A stretch of DNA of 47,707 bases from Mucilaginibacter sp. (GTDB lineage: Bacteria; Bacteroidota; Bacteroidia; Sphingobacteriales; Sphingobacteriaceae): the NCBI RefSeq assembly GCF_028288105.1, contig NZ_JAQBOI010000167.1, positions 1-47,707 of the forward strand, read 5' to 3'. The number at the start of each line of letters is the position of its first letter. Position 1 is the first letter of the stretch. Of this stretch, positions 31,074 through 39,600 are shown piece after piece. The position numbers and the translations under genes are program-made. Under the pieces are notes generated by a model, which was not told the origin of the DNA, searched no databases, and was given only the letters and a program-made list of their open reading frames with translations.

Positions 31074-33422
31074 ATGAAACTACTTACACTATTATATATC
31101 CTGCTGTGTTTTGCGCCTGCCCTGTGTTTTGGCCAAAGCAACAACCTGCATGGAACTGTTACCGATGCCCGCACCCACGAAGCTGTACCGGGTGTACTGA
31201 TCAGCAATGCTGATGATGGCAAAACCCTTACTACTACCAATGCCAAAGGCAAATTTGAATTAGAAACAACTGGCATTAAAAACCTGCGTTTTAGCATGAT
31301 AGGTTTTAATGATAAGATCTATCTGCTTACAGGCACATCTTCCATAGAGATAGCAATGGAACCTTCCACTATCGATCTGCAGCAGGTGGTGATATCTGCC
31401 AGCAGGGAGCGGCAGGCCCGGCAGGATGCACCTATCGCCATCAGCAAAATAAATGCTACCCAGATCCATGACACCAAAGCCACTGCACTTTACCAATTAC
31501 TAAACAAGGTAACCGGCGTTTACATGGTAGATCTGGGGAACGAGCAGCATACCATGGCCATTCGCCAACCTATTACCTATAACGCGCTGTATTTATATAT
31601 GGAAGATGGTTTACCTATTCGCCCTACGGGGATCTTTAACCACAACTCGCTTTACGAGATCAATATGAGCGGTGTGCGGGATATAGAAGTGATAAAAGGG
31701 CCTGCCTCTTCGCTTTATGGCAGTAATGCTATTGGCGGTGCAATTAACTTTATCACACAGGGGCCACCAGCCGGCTATGCAGGCAATGTATCTGTACAGG
31801 GCGATAATTATCACTACCGTAGGGTTGATGCCGATGGCGGTTTCAGCGCGGGCAAATTTGGTTTATACGTAGGTGGTTATATAGCCAAACAGCGTGATGG
31901 CTGGCAGGACTATACCGACTTTGACAAATACTCGGGCAATTTTAAAACCACCTACGATTTTGATGCCGCTACGAGATTAACCACATCTGTAGCTTATAAT
32001 TATCTGAATACCCAAACACCCGGCAGCCTGGATAGCGCCAAATTTTATAGCCGCACCTATGGTGCAAATCAGCGTTTTACCTATCGTAAGGTTAAAGCCT
32101 TTAGGGCGAATACCAAATTGGAGCATGCCTGGAACGATAAAAGCAGCAGCTTTCTTACCCTATTCTACCGCAACAACTCTACCGCGCAGCTGCCAAGTTA
32201 TTATATAGCCGATGTGAGAGATAACGCCGGTAATTATGTAAGTTCTAACGGGCAGGAAAACGACCAGAGCTTTCACAGCCTTGGTTTGCTGGCGCAGCAC
32301 AGGCAGGATCTGGACTTTCTGCATTCCCGGTTGATTGTTGGTATTTATGCTGATAACAGCCCAAGTTCTTATTATGCTAAGTTTCTGGATATCCAAAAGG
32401 ATGTAACCAACAACTTCTATACAGGCTATACCAATACCGGTAATTATATTGATAACTACCGCATTAAGCTGTTTAACACTGCCGCTTATGCCCAGTACGA
32501 GATAAAACCTGCCGAGCCTTTGCGCATTGTAATGGGCTTACGGTACGATCGCATCCATTACAACTTTACCAACGGTATCGCCCCCGGTAACACCAAGTAC
32601 AAGCAGCAGGAAATAAACGATTTTAACATTGTCGCCCCCAAATTAGGGCTGACCTATAATTTTGGTAACAATAAAGGTTTGTACGCCAATTACAGCGTAG
32701 GCTTTCAGCCACCCGAAACAGGCGACTTGTATAACGCACGCCAGTTAACCCCGTTAAAGCAAGCCACATTTAATAATTACGAAGCAGGTGGCTGGTTCAC
32801 CGCTCTAAATAAAAAAATGTACGTAGAAGTGACCTTTTACGATCTGGAAGGCCGCAACGAGATCATTAATCAATTACTGCCGGATAATACCACCCAAAAC
32901 CAAAACGCGGGCGCTACCCGCCACCGTGGTATAGAGTATTCTGTAGCTTATGCGCCGGTGAGCGAGCTAAGCTTTAGGTTTAGCGGCACCAATGCCAAAC
33001 ATACTTATGTTGATTATAGCGAGGTAGCCACCAACTTTAGCACAGGGGCAAGCACCGTTACGGTTTACAATGGCAACCGTATGAATAATGCACCAAGCTG
33101 GATAGCCAACTCCGAGCTTACCTACAAACCGGCATACCTTAACGGTTTTAGGATAGCGGGCGAATGGCAGCACATCAACTCGTACTTTACCAATCCGGCA
33201 AATACCAAAACCTATGCAGGCTATGATATTTTCAACTTCCGTACCGGTTTTGATATAAAAAGTGGTGTACTAAAAGGAGCGGGTATTTGGTTCAACGTAC
33301 TAAATGTTGCCAATAAGCTTTACGCTACAACGGTAACCAGCAACCAGTACGGCGATACTTATAATGCGGCCCCGCCACGGGTGTATACTTTGGGCATCAG
33401 TTATTCATTTGCAAAACATTAA
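31074..33422 (+). CDS. TonB-dependent outer-membrane receptor
   Basis: The 782-residue protein has a signal peptide (cleavage near CFGQ, about 20), a carboxypeptidase-regulatory-like domain (about 24-100: LHGTVTDARTHEAVPGVLISNAD), a TonB-receptor plug (about 110-225: VVISASRERQARQDAPIAISKI, VRDIEVIKGPASSLYGSNAIGGAINF) and a 22-strand barrel with RYDRIHYNFTNG, YANYSVGFQPPETGDLYNA and a final strand ending YTLGISYSFAKH. The pattern is that of siderophore or metal receptors. The neighbours (Cys-rich protein, PepSY, heavy-metal-binding domain) favour a copper or similar metal-chelate ligand over sugar. It is followed after 2 bp by the PepSY gene. Confidence 0.92.
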   Translation: MKLLTLLYILLCFAPALCFGQSNNLHGTVTDARTHEAVPGVLISNADDGKTLTTTNAKGKFELETTGIKNLRFSMIGFNDKIYLLTGTSSIEIAMEPSTIDLQQVVISASRERQARQDAPIAISKINATQIHDTKATALYQLLNKVTGVYMVDLGNEQHTMAIRQPITYNALYLYMEDGLPIRPTGIFNHNSLYEINMSGVRDIEVIKGPASSLYGSNAIGGAINFITQGPPAGYAGNVSVQGDNYHYRRVDADGGFSAGKFGLYVGGYIAKQRDGWQDYTDFDKYSGNFKTTYDFDAATRLTTSVAYNYLNTQTPGSLDSAKFYSRTYGANQRFTYRKVKAFRANTKLEHAWNDKSSSFLTLFYRNNSTAQLPSYYIADVRDNAGNYVSSNGQENDQSFHSLGLLAQHRQDLDFLHSRLIVGIYADNSPSSYYAKFLDIQKDVTNNFYTGYTNTGNYIDNYRIKLFNTAAYAQYEIKPAEPLRIVMGLRYDRIHYNFTNGIAPGNTKYKQQEINDFNIVAPKLGLTYNFGNNKGLYANYSVGFQPPETGDLYNARQLTPLKQATFNNYEAGGWFTALNKKMYVEVTFYDLEGRNEIINQLLPDNTTQNQNAGATRHRGIEYSVAYAPVSELSFRFSGTNAKHTYVDYSEVATNFSTGASTVTVYNGNRMNNAPSWIANSELTYKPAYLNGFRIAGEWQHINSYFTNPANTKTYAGYDIFNFRTGFDIKSGVLKGAGIWFNVLNVANKLYATTVTSNQYGDTYNAAPPRVYTLGISYSFAKH

Positions 33423-33424
33423 CC

Positions 33425-34858
33425 ATGGCAACAGCAAAACAAAACTTTTATAAATGGCATCGGATCTTGGGCTTAACAGCCCTTATCCCTGTTATGATGT
33501 GGACGCTAAGTGGCCTGTCGCACCCGTTCATGTCAAATTGGTTTAGGCCAACCATTGCAAATGAGGTGTATAAACCCGATCAGAAAGGCATAAAACCCGC
33601 TTTATCTATACAACAGGTTTTAGATAAAAATGACATAAGCGAATTGGTAAATTTTGGACTGATCGCTTTTAATAAGCAGACTTACTATCAAATAACAGGA
33701 AAGGACAGTATTGCTAATTATTACTCGGCCACAAACGGCGAATTACTAAAAGATGGCGATAAGCAATATGCCACCTACCTTGCGCGCTATTTTACGCAGG
33801 ATAGCACATCTAAAGTAAAAAGCACCACCCTGCAAAAAACCTTCGATGGGCATTACCAGCCTATTAACCACCTGCTGCCGGTTTGGAAGATAGCTTTCGA
33901 CAGGCCCGATGGTATGGATACCTATATAGAAACCAGCCAAAGCCGAATGGGGACATTTAATAATCATACCCGCAAGGCCATGCTTACTGTATTTGAGCAA
34001 TTGCATACCTGGGCTTTTTTAGCAGATATTGGCGGCGAACAGTTCCGCATTGTAGTATTGCTGATCATTGTTAGTATAATGTTTTTGTCGCTACTAAGCG
34101 GGTTAACCATTTATGGCTTGTTCTGGAAAAAATTCAAGGTCGCGCAGCAAAACCGGAAGGCTGATAACCGGAAAGATACCCGCTTTGTGCACCGCTTTCA
34201 CCGGCAAATAGGTTTGATAGTATCTTTTGTGATGCTCACCTTTGTTACGAGCGGCGCTTTCCATTTAATAGTTCAGCTGCATAATATCGATCCGCAGGGC
34301 AAAACGTATACCCAGCTAATTAACCGTAAAGAACTGGCTTTTTCTAACCTGCAATTACCAGCCGATAGTATAAAGAACATTGAACTGGTAAGGTATAACG
34401 ACAGTACTTATTACCAGGTTAGTGATACTAAAAAGAACGTGAATTATTTTAACGCGTTAAGCGGCGGCAAGCTGCCGGATGGTGATGTACAATATGCCTG
34501 GCAACTTGCAAATTTTTACAATGACGAACACAAGCCCGATAAAGTTTATCGCCGGGTAAATGTTACCCAAATTCGCCAGTTTGATAACGAGTACGGCTTT
34601 ATAAACAAACGCCTGCCGGTACAAAAAGTGAGTTACCCCAATGGCGAAAACTGGTACATAGAAACTACCACATCGCAATTAGCCACAAAAGTTGCCGGCA
34701 TTGACCGCGCCGAAGGTTTATCTTTTATATTTTTACACAAGTACTTCGGCATGAGCTGGGCCGGTAAAAACATCCGCGATATAGTGAGCATGCTGGCTGC
34801 ATTAGGTGTATTGGTTGTATCTTTATTCGGCTTTGCCGCATTTATTAAAAACAAATAA
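33425..34858 (+). CDS. PepSY-associated inner-membrane protein
   Basis: The 477-residue protein starts FYKWHRILGLTALIPVMMWTLSGLSHPF, the first helix of PepSY_TM proteins. A periplasmic domain follows, then a helix pair around about 215-240 (IVVLLIIVSIMFLSLLSGLTIYGLF) and FVHRFHRQIGLIVSFVMLTFVTSGAFHL (about 259-286). A second periplasmic domain and a last helix (DIVSMLAALGVLVVSLFGFAAFI) complete it. Conserved His residues in the helices could hold haem, as in PepSY ferric reductases. Such proteins accompany TonB receptors for siderophores or metals and may reduce or release the metal in the periplasm. Its start lies 2 bp after the receptor stop, so translation is probably coupled. Confidence 0.85.
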   Translation: MATAKQNFYKWHRILGLTALIPVMMWTLSGLSHPFMSNWFRPTIANEVYKPDQKGIKPALSIQQVLDKNDISELVNFGLIAFNKQTYYQITGKDSIANYYSATNGELLKDGDKQYATYLARYFTQDSTSKVKSTTLQKTFDGHYQPINHLLPVWKIAFDRPDGMDTYIETSQSRMGTFNNHTRKAMLTVFEQLHTWAFLADIGGEQFRIVVLLIIVSIMFLSLLSGLTIYGLFWKKFKVAQQNRKADNRKDTRFVHRFHRQIGLIVSFVMLTFVTSGAFHLIVQLHNIDPQGKTYTQLINRKELAFSNLQLPADSIKNIELVRYNDSTYYQVSDTKKNVNYFNALSGGKLPDGDVQYAWQLANFYNDEHKPDKVYRRVNVTQIRQFDNEYGFINKRLPVQKVSYPNGENWYIETTTSQLATKVAGIDRAEGLSFIFLHKYFGMSWAGKNIRDIVSMLAALGVLVVSLFGFAAFIKNK

Positions 34859-34861
34859 ACA

Positions 34862-35071
34862 ATGAAAAAAACATTTATCATACTATCATTCGCGGGCTTG
34901 CTGTTAGGAACAGCCGCCTGCAATAACAGCGCTAAAAAAGATAACAAGGAAGCCGCAAAACCAAAAGGCAAATATTATTGCACCATGCACCCCGAGGTTA
35001 CATCTGACAAGCCCGGTACCTGCTCTAAATGCGGCATGGATCTGACAGAACGAGATACAACGGGTAAATAG
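34862..35071 (+). CDS. heavy-metal-binding-domain lipoprotein
   Basis: The 69-residue protein has a lipobox at LLLGTAAC (Cys20) and then a single heavy-metal-binding domain, YYCTMHPEV...PGTCSKCGMDL. The ligands are Cys40, His43, Cys54, Cys57 and probably Met59. The same motif appears at the N terminus of CusB-type efflux adaptors and some copper ATPases, and points to copper or a similar soft metal. It lies 3 bp after the PepSY gene and ends the unit. As a lipid-anchored periplasmic protein it could receive or buffer the metal brought in by the receptor. Confidence 0.88.
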   Translation: MKKTFIILSFAGLLLGTAACNNSAKKDNKEAAKPKGKYYCTMHPEVTSDKPGTCSKCGMDLTERDTTGK

Positions 35072-35078
35072 CAAAGCC

Positions 35079-35126
35079 CAGCGTGGACGCTGATTATGTT
35101 AAAAGTCAAGCGTGGACGCTTGACTT
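35079..35126. repeat. two AGCGTGGACGCT palindromes in tandem
   Basis: CAGCGTGGACGCTG (35079-35092) and AAGTCAAGCGT-GG-ACGCTTGACTT (35103-35126) share the core AGCGTGGACGCT. They lie between convergent genes and may end both transcripts. A decayed relative occurs at 16043-16065, which suggests a repeat family. Confidence 0.65.
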
Positions 35127-35137
35127 GGCGGCTCCGG

Positions 35138-36457
35138 TTATTTTAAATTAACGGCATACAAATAACCATCGGCACTGCCAAAATAAATAACGCCATTACT
35201 TATTGCAGGCGATGAAACAATAGGCCCCAGGGTATAAAACCTATCCATGGTATTTACACTGGTGCTGTAAAGCGCGTTATCTTTATCTTTTGTGAGATAA
35301 CTATAGTCGAGGGTATCGCTCCGTAGAACAGTTGACGCGTTCTTCAGCCTGTTAGGTACGGCATAAGTAGCGTTTGGTTGGCCGGTTTTTAAATCGACAG
35401 CAAACATTTTACCTGTAAAGTCGCCAAAAAAAGCGGTGCTTACCGTTAACGCGGGCGATGAATATAAGTACCCATTGGCTTTATATTTAAACAGTTGTCT
35501 GCCCGTTTTGGCATCAAAAGCCAGAAACAAATAGGTATCAGACGTGCCTATATATACCTTTCCGTTTTGTATAGCGGCGGTAGTTAAGATCCACGAATTA
35601 TCGGCAGCGTATTTCCAGTTGAGTTTGCCGGTTACGGCATTCAACGCGTAAAAAAAGCCGTCGCGGGCGCCAAAATAAACCATGCCGTTACTGCACGTTG
35701 CCGATGCCTGTATCCCTTCCAGCACATGATAATCGGGTTGTATACCCGTTTTAAACTTCCACGATAATTTGCCCGTTGCGGCATCTATTGCATAAAAATA
35801 AGTATCCCAGCTACCAATATACAGCTTGCCGTTATACAGTGACGGGGTAGTATGGATCAGTCCGCTAGTTTTAAAGCTCCATTTTAATTTGCCTGTGATG
35901 GCGCTTACCGCATACAATTTACCATCGCTGCTGCCAAAATATACCGTTGAAGCGTTCGCGCTGAATATGGGCGATGACAGGAAAAAATCGTACAGGTCGT
36001 CCATATATTCATCCTTTGGCTGCATGGTCCACAAACCCTTTGCGCCCACCTTTTTTTCGCCACCTGTTTTAAACTTCCATAACAGTTTGCCAGTACGGGC
36101 ATTCAAGGCATAATAGTATCCGTCATAACTGCCAAAGCAAACCACATTTTTGTTTACCGATGGTGATGAATGCACTGCCCCTCCCGTACAAAATTCCCAG
36201 ATCTTTTTACCCGTTTTAGTATCAATGGCGTACAGACTGTGGTCTTCACTGCCAATATAGGCTATGCCATTACTTATGGCCGGCGACGAAAACACCTTTC
36301 CATTGGTTTTAAACTTCCATTTTAATCCAGCAAAAGCGCTGTAATTTTTGATTGTATATACACCGGTATGTTTAACATCGGCATGGAAAGTTGCGGGTAA
36401 TATTTGGCCAAATGCCACAAAGGGCAGCAGCAATATCAGGAAAGATAACTTCTTCAT
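35138..36457 (-). CDS. PQQ-like beta-propeller repeat protein
   Basis: The 439-residue secreted protein has a signal peptide (cleavage near FGQ, about 17) and about seven to eight repeats of 40-50 residues. Each runs like SSPAISNGIAYIGSEDHSLYAIDTKTGKKIWEFCTGG, the PQQ/quinoprotein propeller pattern. No dehydrogenase cofactor residues or BamB-like context are seen, so it is probably a structural or binding propeller in the periplasm. It may assemble other proteins or be surface-exposed. It is monocistronic and divergent from the DsbA-like gene. Confidence 0.85.
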   Translation of the reverse strand: MKKLSFLILLLPFVAFGQILPATFHADVKHTGVYTIKNYSAFAGLKWKFKTNGKVFSSPAISNGIAYIGSEDHSLYAIDTKTGKKIWEFCTGGAVHSSPSVNKNVVCFGSYDGYYYALNARTGKLLWKFKTGGEKKVGAKGLWTMQPKDEYMDDLYDFFLSSPIFSANASTVYFGSSDGKLYAVSAITGKLKWSFKTSGLIHTTPSLYNGKLYIGSWDTYFYAIDAATGKLSWKFKTGIQPDYHVLEGIQASATCSNGMVYFGARDGFFYALNAVTGKLNWKYAADNSWILTTAAIQNGKVYIGTSDTYLFLAFDAKTGRQLFKYKANGYLYSSPALTVSTAFFGDFTGKMFAVDLKTGQPNATYAVPNRLKNASTVLRSDTLDYSYLTKDKDNALYSTSVNTMDRFYTLGPIVSSPAISNGVIYFGSADGYLYAVNLK

Positions 36458-36566
36458 AGAAAAGGTTTGGGTGGTTCAATTTAACTATAATTTCCCGGAT
36501 CAGCATTTTTGACTTTATGCTTACGCGAATGATGGCCGATTGGCGTAGTTTTATACCAAATTTTAG

Positions 36567-37274
36567 ATGATGAAAATTGAGATCTGGTCTGACGTGATGT
36601 GCCCCTTTTGTTATATTGGCAAACGCCGTTTTGAAGATGCTTTACAACAATTCGCGCATAAAGATAGCGTGGAAATAGAATGGAAAAGCTTTCAGCTTAA
36701 CCCCGATATGGTGACAGATCCATCGGTTAATATTAATCAATACCTTGCCGATGCCAAAGGCTGGACATTGGAGTATGCCCAGCAAATGAACAACCACGTT
36801 ACCGAAATGGCGGCCGAAGTTGGCCTTACCTACCACATGGATAACGCCATTGTTGCCAATAGCTTTAACGCCCACAGGTTTACTCACCTGGCCAAAAAGC
36901 ATAGTCTTGGCGCCAATGCCGAAGAAGCTTTATTTAAAGCTTACTTTACCGATGGTAAAAACGTTGACGATACCGATACCCTTATAGATTTAGGCACCTC
37001 AATTGGCCTAAATGCCGAAGAGGTTAAGCAAACCCTTGCCACCGATACATATGCCGATGATGTAAAACACGACATTGCCGAGGCTCAATATTTAGGTATA
37101 AAAGGTGTTCCGTTTTTTGTGATGAACAGCAAATATGGCGTATCTGGCGCACAGGCCGTGCCCGTATTTATCCAAACACTCGAAAAAGCTTTTGAAGAGT
37201 GGAATGCGGAGCAGGCTAAACCAAAACTCGATATTATTGAAGGTCCAACCTGCGGCCCGGATGGTGATTGCTGA
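36567..37274 (+). CDS. DsbA family oxidoreductase, FrnE-like
   Basis: The 235-residue protein lacks a signal peptide and begins MMKIEIWSDVMCPFCYIGKRRFE, a thioredoxin-fold active site Cys12-Pro-Phe-Cys15. A helical insert follows. IKGVPFFVMNSKYGVSGAQ (about 176-194) supplies the cis-proline loop. The C terminus holds a second Cys pair, TCGPDGDC, as in many FrnE-like proteins. It should act as a cytoplasmic thiol-disulfide oxidoreductase or isomerase, possibly in stress resistance. Single gene. Confidence 0.9.
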   Translation: MMKIEIWSDVMCPFCYIGKRRFEDALQQFAHKDSVEIEWKSFQLNPDMVTDPSVNINQYLADAKGWTLEYAQQMNNHVTEMAAEVGLTYHMDNAIVANSFNAHRFTHLAKKHSLGANAEEALFKAYFTDGKNVDDTDTLIDLGTSIGLNAEEVKQTLATDTYADDVKHDIAEAQYLGIKGVPFFVMNSKYGVSGAQAVPVFIQTLEKAFEEWNAEQAKPKLDIIEGPTCGPDGDC

Positions 37275-37337
37275 TAGGCATTAAATTTCCCTGATCATAC
37301 CCCTAACTTATATGCTAATCAGCCGTATAAGTATAAA

Positions 37338-37376
37338 ATATTTAGTGTTGTGTTTGGCTTCATCAACGCTAAATAT
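37338..37376 (+). other. hairpin upstream of the small lipoprotein gene
   Basis: ATATTTAGTGTTG (37338-37350) pairs with CAACGCTAAATAT (37364-37376), 13 bp with one wobble. The 13-base loop contains GTTTGGC. It lies 64 bp after the DsbA stop and 38 bp before the lipoprotein ATG. Its TTAGTGTT stem and TTTGGC loop recur in the hairpin at 37953-37975. Confidence 0.5.
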
Positions 37377-37414
37377 ATTATATATTTATATCCTGATTAA
37401 TGCAATAAAACTAT

Positions 37415-37894
37415 ATGAATAAACTCTACTATAAGCTATTTATGATCCTGATTCTCGCAGTGGCGATAAGCGGCTGTAAGCTGGATCCACCGATTTATCC
37501 GGAAGGAACCGTTGCTAACCCCGATGGTGGTGCCATTACAACCGGCGGCACTATAACTTATATGATGGATGGTAAAACAACTACAGTTAAACCCGCGTTT
37601 TTCCAGGTAATATCTTCGACGCAGCTCCCGCCGAATGGAAACACGCAAATAGGTGCTGGCTCCGATCCTCAGAATATGTTTTCGTTGACGGCCGAAACCA
37701 CCGTTGCCGGTACATTTGATGCTGGGATTATAATGGTGGGATCTTTAATAGGTGAAGGTACGGTAACGTTTACCGAAATAAATGCGCCAAGTGGACTTAA
37801 AGGAACGGTAAAGGGCACATTTACAGGCAAAGTGTCTGATCTTTCCGGTGAGGGAGAAAAAGATATTACAGGGTCGTTTAATATTACTATGTAA
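37415..37894 (+). CDS. small lipoprotein, unknown function
   Basis: The 159-residue protein has a lipobox at AVAISGC (Cys21). After a Pro-rich start (LDPPIYPEG) comes a beta-rich domain: GGTITYMMDGKTTTVKPAFFQVISS, FSLTAETTVAGTFDAGIIMVGS, GTVTFTEINAPSGLKGTVKGTFTGKVSD. The final part resembles small Bacteroidota lipoproteins of unknown role. It stands alone between two hairpins that share sequence features, one before and one after. Confidence 0.65.
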   Translation: MNKLYYKLFMILILAVAISGCKLDPPIYPEGTVANPDGGAITTGGTITYMMDGKTTTVKPAFFQVISSTQLPPNGNTQIGAGSDPQNMFSLTAETTVAGTFDAGIIMVGSLIGEGTVTFTEINAPSGLKGTVKGTFTGKVSDLSGEGEKDITGSFNITM

Positions 37895-37952
37895 TTGTAC
37901 TTGCTTAGGGCGTTACAAAAGCTTTAAGTTTATAGTAAAAAATATTTTATAC

Positions 37953-37975
37953 CTTAGTGTCTGCCAAACACTAAG
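37953..37975. promoter_or_regulatory. CTTAGTGT/ACACTAAG operator-like hairpin
   Basis: A perfect 8-bp inverted repeat with loop CTGCCAA, 12 bases before the TTG start of the MFS gene. Read on the other strand it gives TTAGTGTTTGGC, similar to the hairpin at 37338-37376. It may be a regulator site over the MFS promoter; TACCTTAG at 37950-37957 is a one-mismatch -7 box overlapping it. Confidence 0.4.
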
Positions 37976-37987
37976 AATTAACTGATA

Positions 37988-39136
37988 TTGGAAGCTGTAA
38001 CCCCTTCTTACAATTTTGCAAGAACTACCCTGCGTATTGCGGTGGGCGCTATGTTTTTTATGGCAGGGATATGCTTTGCCAGTTGGGCATCGCGTATTGC
38101 AACTATACAGCAAAACCTTAATTTAAGCGATGCTGGGCTTGGCGGTGTATTGTTTGCATTACCCGTAGGTTTAATGTGCTCGCTACCATTCTCGGGCTGG
38201 GTAATTACCCGCATTGGTAGCCGTAACTTACTTATTAGCGCATTGGTGGTTTACAGCTTATCGCTGGTTTCGTTAGGCATAGCACAAAATACTATTCAGT
38301 TAATTGCATGTTTACTGCTGTTTGGTTTCTCCAGCAACGCGGTAAATATTTCTGTAAACACCCAGGCAGTAGCCGCCGAAGAACTTTATAAAAGGCCCAT
38401 ACTGGCATCGTTTCACGGTTTGTGGAGCCTGGCCGGGTTTGCAGGGGCTGCGATTGGCACATTCATGATAGGTAACCATGTTATCCCGTTTCAGCATTTT
38501 AGTTTGATAATGGCTATTGTTATTGTCTCGGTAATTTTCACTTCGCGATATTTAAAGAACGATAAACCAACCAGTTCAGGGCCGGTATTTGTAATGCCCG
38601 ATAGCTCTTTAATAAAGCTTGGTGTAATAGCATTTTGTTCGATGATCTGCGAAGGCGCTATGTTTGACTGGAGCGTTATCTACTTCAAAAAAGTAGTGCT
38701 TGCCCAAAACGCCTGGATGGGTGCAGGTTACACGGCCTTTATGTTTACCATGGCCACCGGCCGCTTCATTGCCGATAAATTCGCCCATCGTTTTGGATTA
38801 AAACGCACCCTGCAGATAAGCGGTATGCTCACAGCTTCGGGGTTGCTAATCGCGGTGGTATTCCCTTATTTATCTACCGCCTTGCTGGGTTTCTTATTGG
38901 TGGGTTTTGGCGTATCATCCGTGGTTCCGTTGGTTTATAGCGCGGCAGGGCGGTCAAAAACCATGTCGCCGGGGGTGGCGTTGGCTGCTGTATCAACCAT
39001 TGGCTTTATGGGCTTTTTAATAGGGCCGCCGGTTATTGGTTTTGTGGCGGGCATTGCCACACTAAGGGCATCATTCACATTGATAGCAGCCATGGGCATT
39101 TGCGTAACCATTTTTGCTACCAAGGCAAAGATCTGA
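37988..39136 (+). CDS. MFS transporter, YbjJ/FucP-like
   Basis: The 382-residue protein has about twelve membrane helices. The N terminus is RIAVGAMFFMAGICFASWASRIATIQQNLNLSDAGLGGVLFALPVGLM, with the GRF-like loop WVITRIGSRNLL between helices 2 and 3. This matches the YbjJ-type group of sugar-permease-like MFS proteins; the substrate is unknown. No ATG fits: an in-frame stop lies at 37979 and the first ATG falls inside helix 1, so TTG at 37988 is the best start. The operator-like hairpin lies directly upstream. Confidence 0.82.
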   Translation: MEAVTPSYNFARTTLRIAVGAMFFMAGICFASWASRIATIQQNLNLSDAGLGGVLFALPVGLMCSLPFSGWVITRIGSRNLLISALVVYSLSLVSLGIAQNTIQLIACLLLFGFSSNAVNISVNTQAVAAEELYKRPILASFHGLWSLAGFAGAAIGTFMIGNHVIPFQHFSLIMAIVIVSVIFTSRYLKNDKPTSSGPVFVMPDSSLIKLGVIAFCSMICEGAMFDWSVIYFKKVVLAQNAWMGAGYTAFMFTMATGRFIADKFAHRFGLKRTLQISGMLTASGLLIAVVFPYLSTALLGFLLVGFGVSSVVPLVYSAAGRSKTMSPGVALAAVSTIGFMGFLIGPPVIGFVAGIATLRASFTLIAAMGICVTIFATKAKI

Positions 39137-39137
39137 T

Positions 39138-39407
39138 CTAACCCTTGTTCAAATCGGCTGCATTTGGGTTCAAAACGTACTCAAAATTCTCGTACCCATT
39201 ATGGAAGATAAACTTTAACCGTTCGTGCGGCAGGTTAATATCCAGTGAAATTGCACCTAAGGTAGTTGGCAGGTTATCTCTTATTAATTTCAGGTCTGTT
39301 ACGTGGGGCATCTCAATCGCGATATCGTCGCCCTGAGCTTCAATTTTCCAATTTTTAAGGCCTACGCCCCGCAATACGTCTAACCATTTTTGCTGATACG
39401 CGTTCAT
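39138..39407 (-). CDS. small hypothetical protein
   Basis: The 89-residue protein is soluble: MNAYQQKWLDVLRGVGLKNWKIEAQGDDIAIEMPHV, then LGAISLDINLPHERLKFIFHNGYENFEYVL. The pattern is an N-terminal helix and three or four strands. I do not recognise it. Its stop lies one base from the stop of the MFS gene, in convergent orientation. Confidence 0.6.
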   Translation of the reverse strand: MNAYQQKWLDVLRGVGLKNWKIEAQGDDIAIEMPHVTDLKLIRDNLPTTLGAISLDINLPHERLKFIFHNGYENFEYVLNPNAADLNKG

Positions 39408-39478
39408 ACTGTTCTAATTTGAATGTAGAACAGGTGGGGTGGAATTAAGTTTTAGAGTTGTTTGAAGGTTCTTTTACT

Positions 39479-39590
39479 ATTCCCTCCTTTGGGAGGGGAG
39501 CGATGGAATGCGTAATGGCAGGGAGGGGTTTAAACGCTTTGCTAATTATCCATTCATTAACCCCTCCCTACCCTCCCGTGGGGAGGGAAT
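39479..39590. repeat. nested GC-rich palindromic element closing the mannan operon
   Basis: Outer arms ATTCCCTCC (39479-39487) and GGAGGGAAT (39582-39590) enclose inner arms AGGGAGGGGTT (39520-39530) and AACCCCTCCCT (39560-39570). Each side also forms its own small hairpin (CCCTCC/GGAGGG and CCCTCCC/GGGAGGG). It starts 11 bp past the GH26 stop and probably ends or stabilises the operon transcript. The CCCTCCC style looks like a dispersed intergenic repeat. Confidence 0.65.
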
Positions 39591-39600
39591 TTATCTTTAT

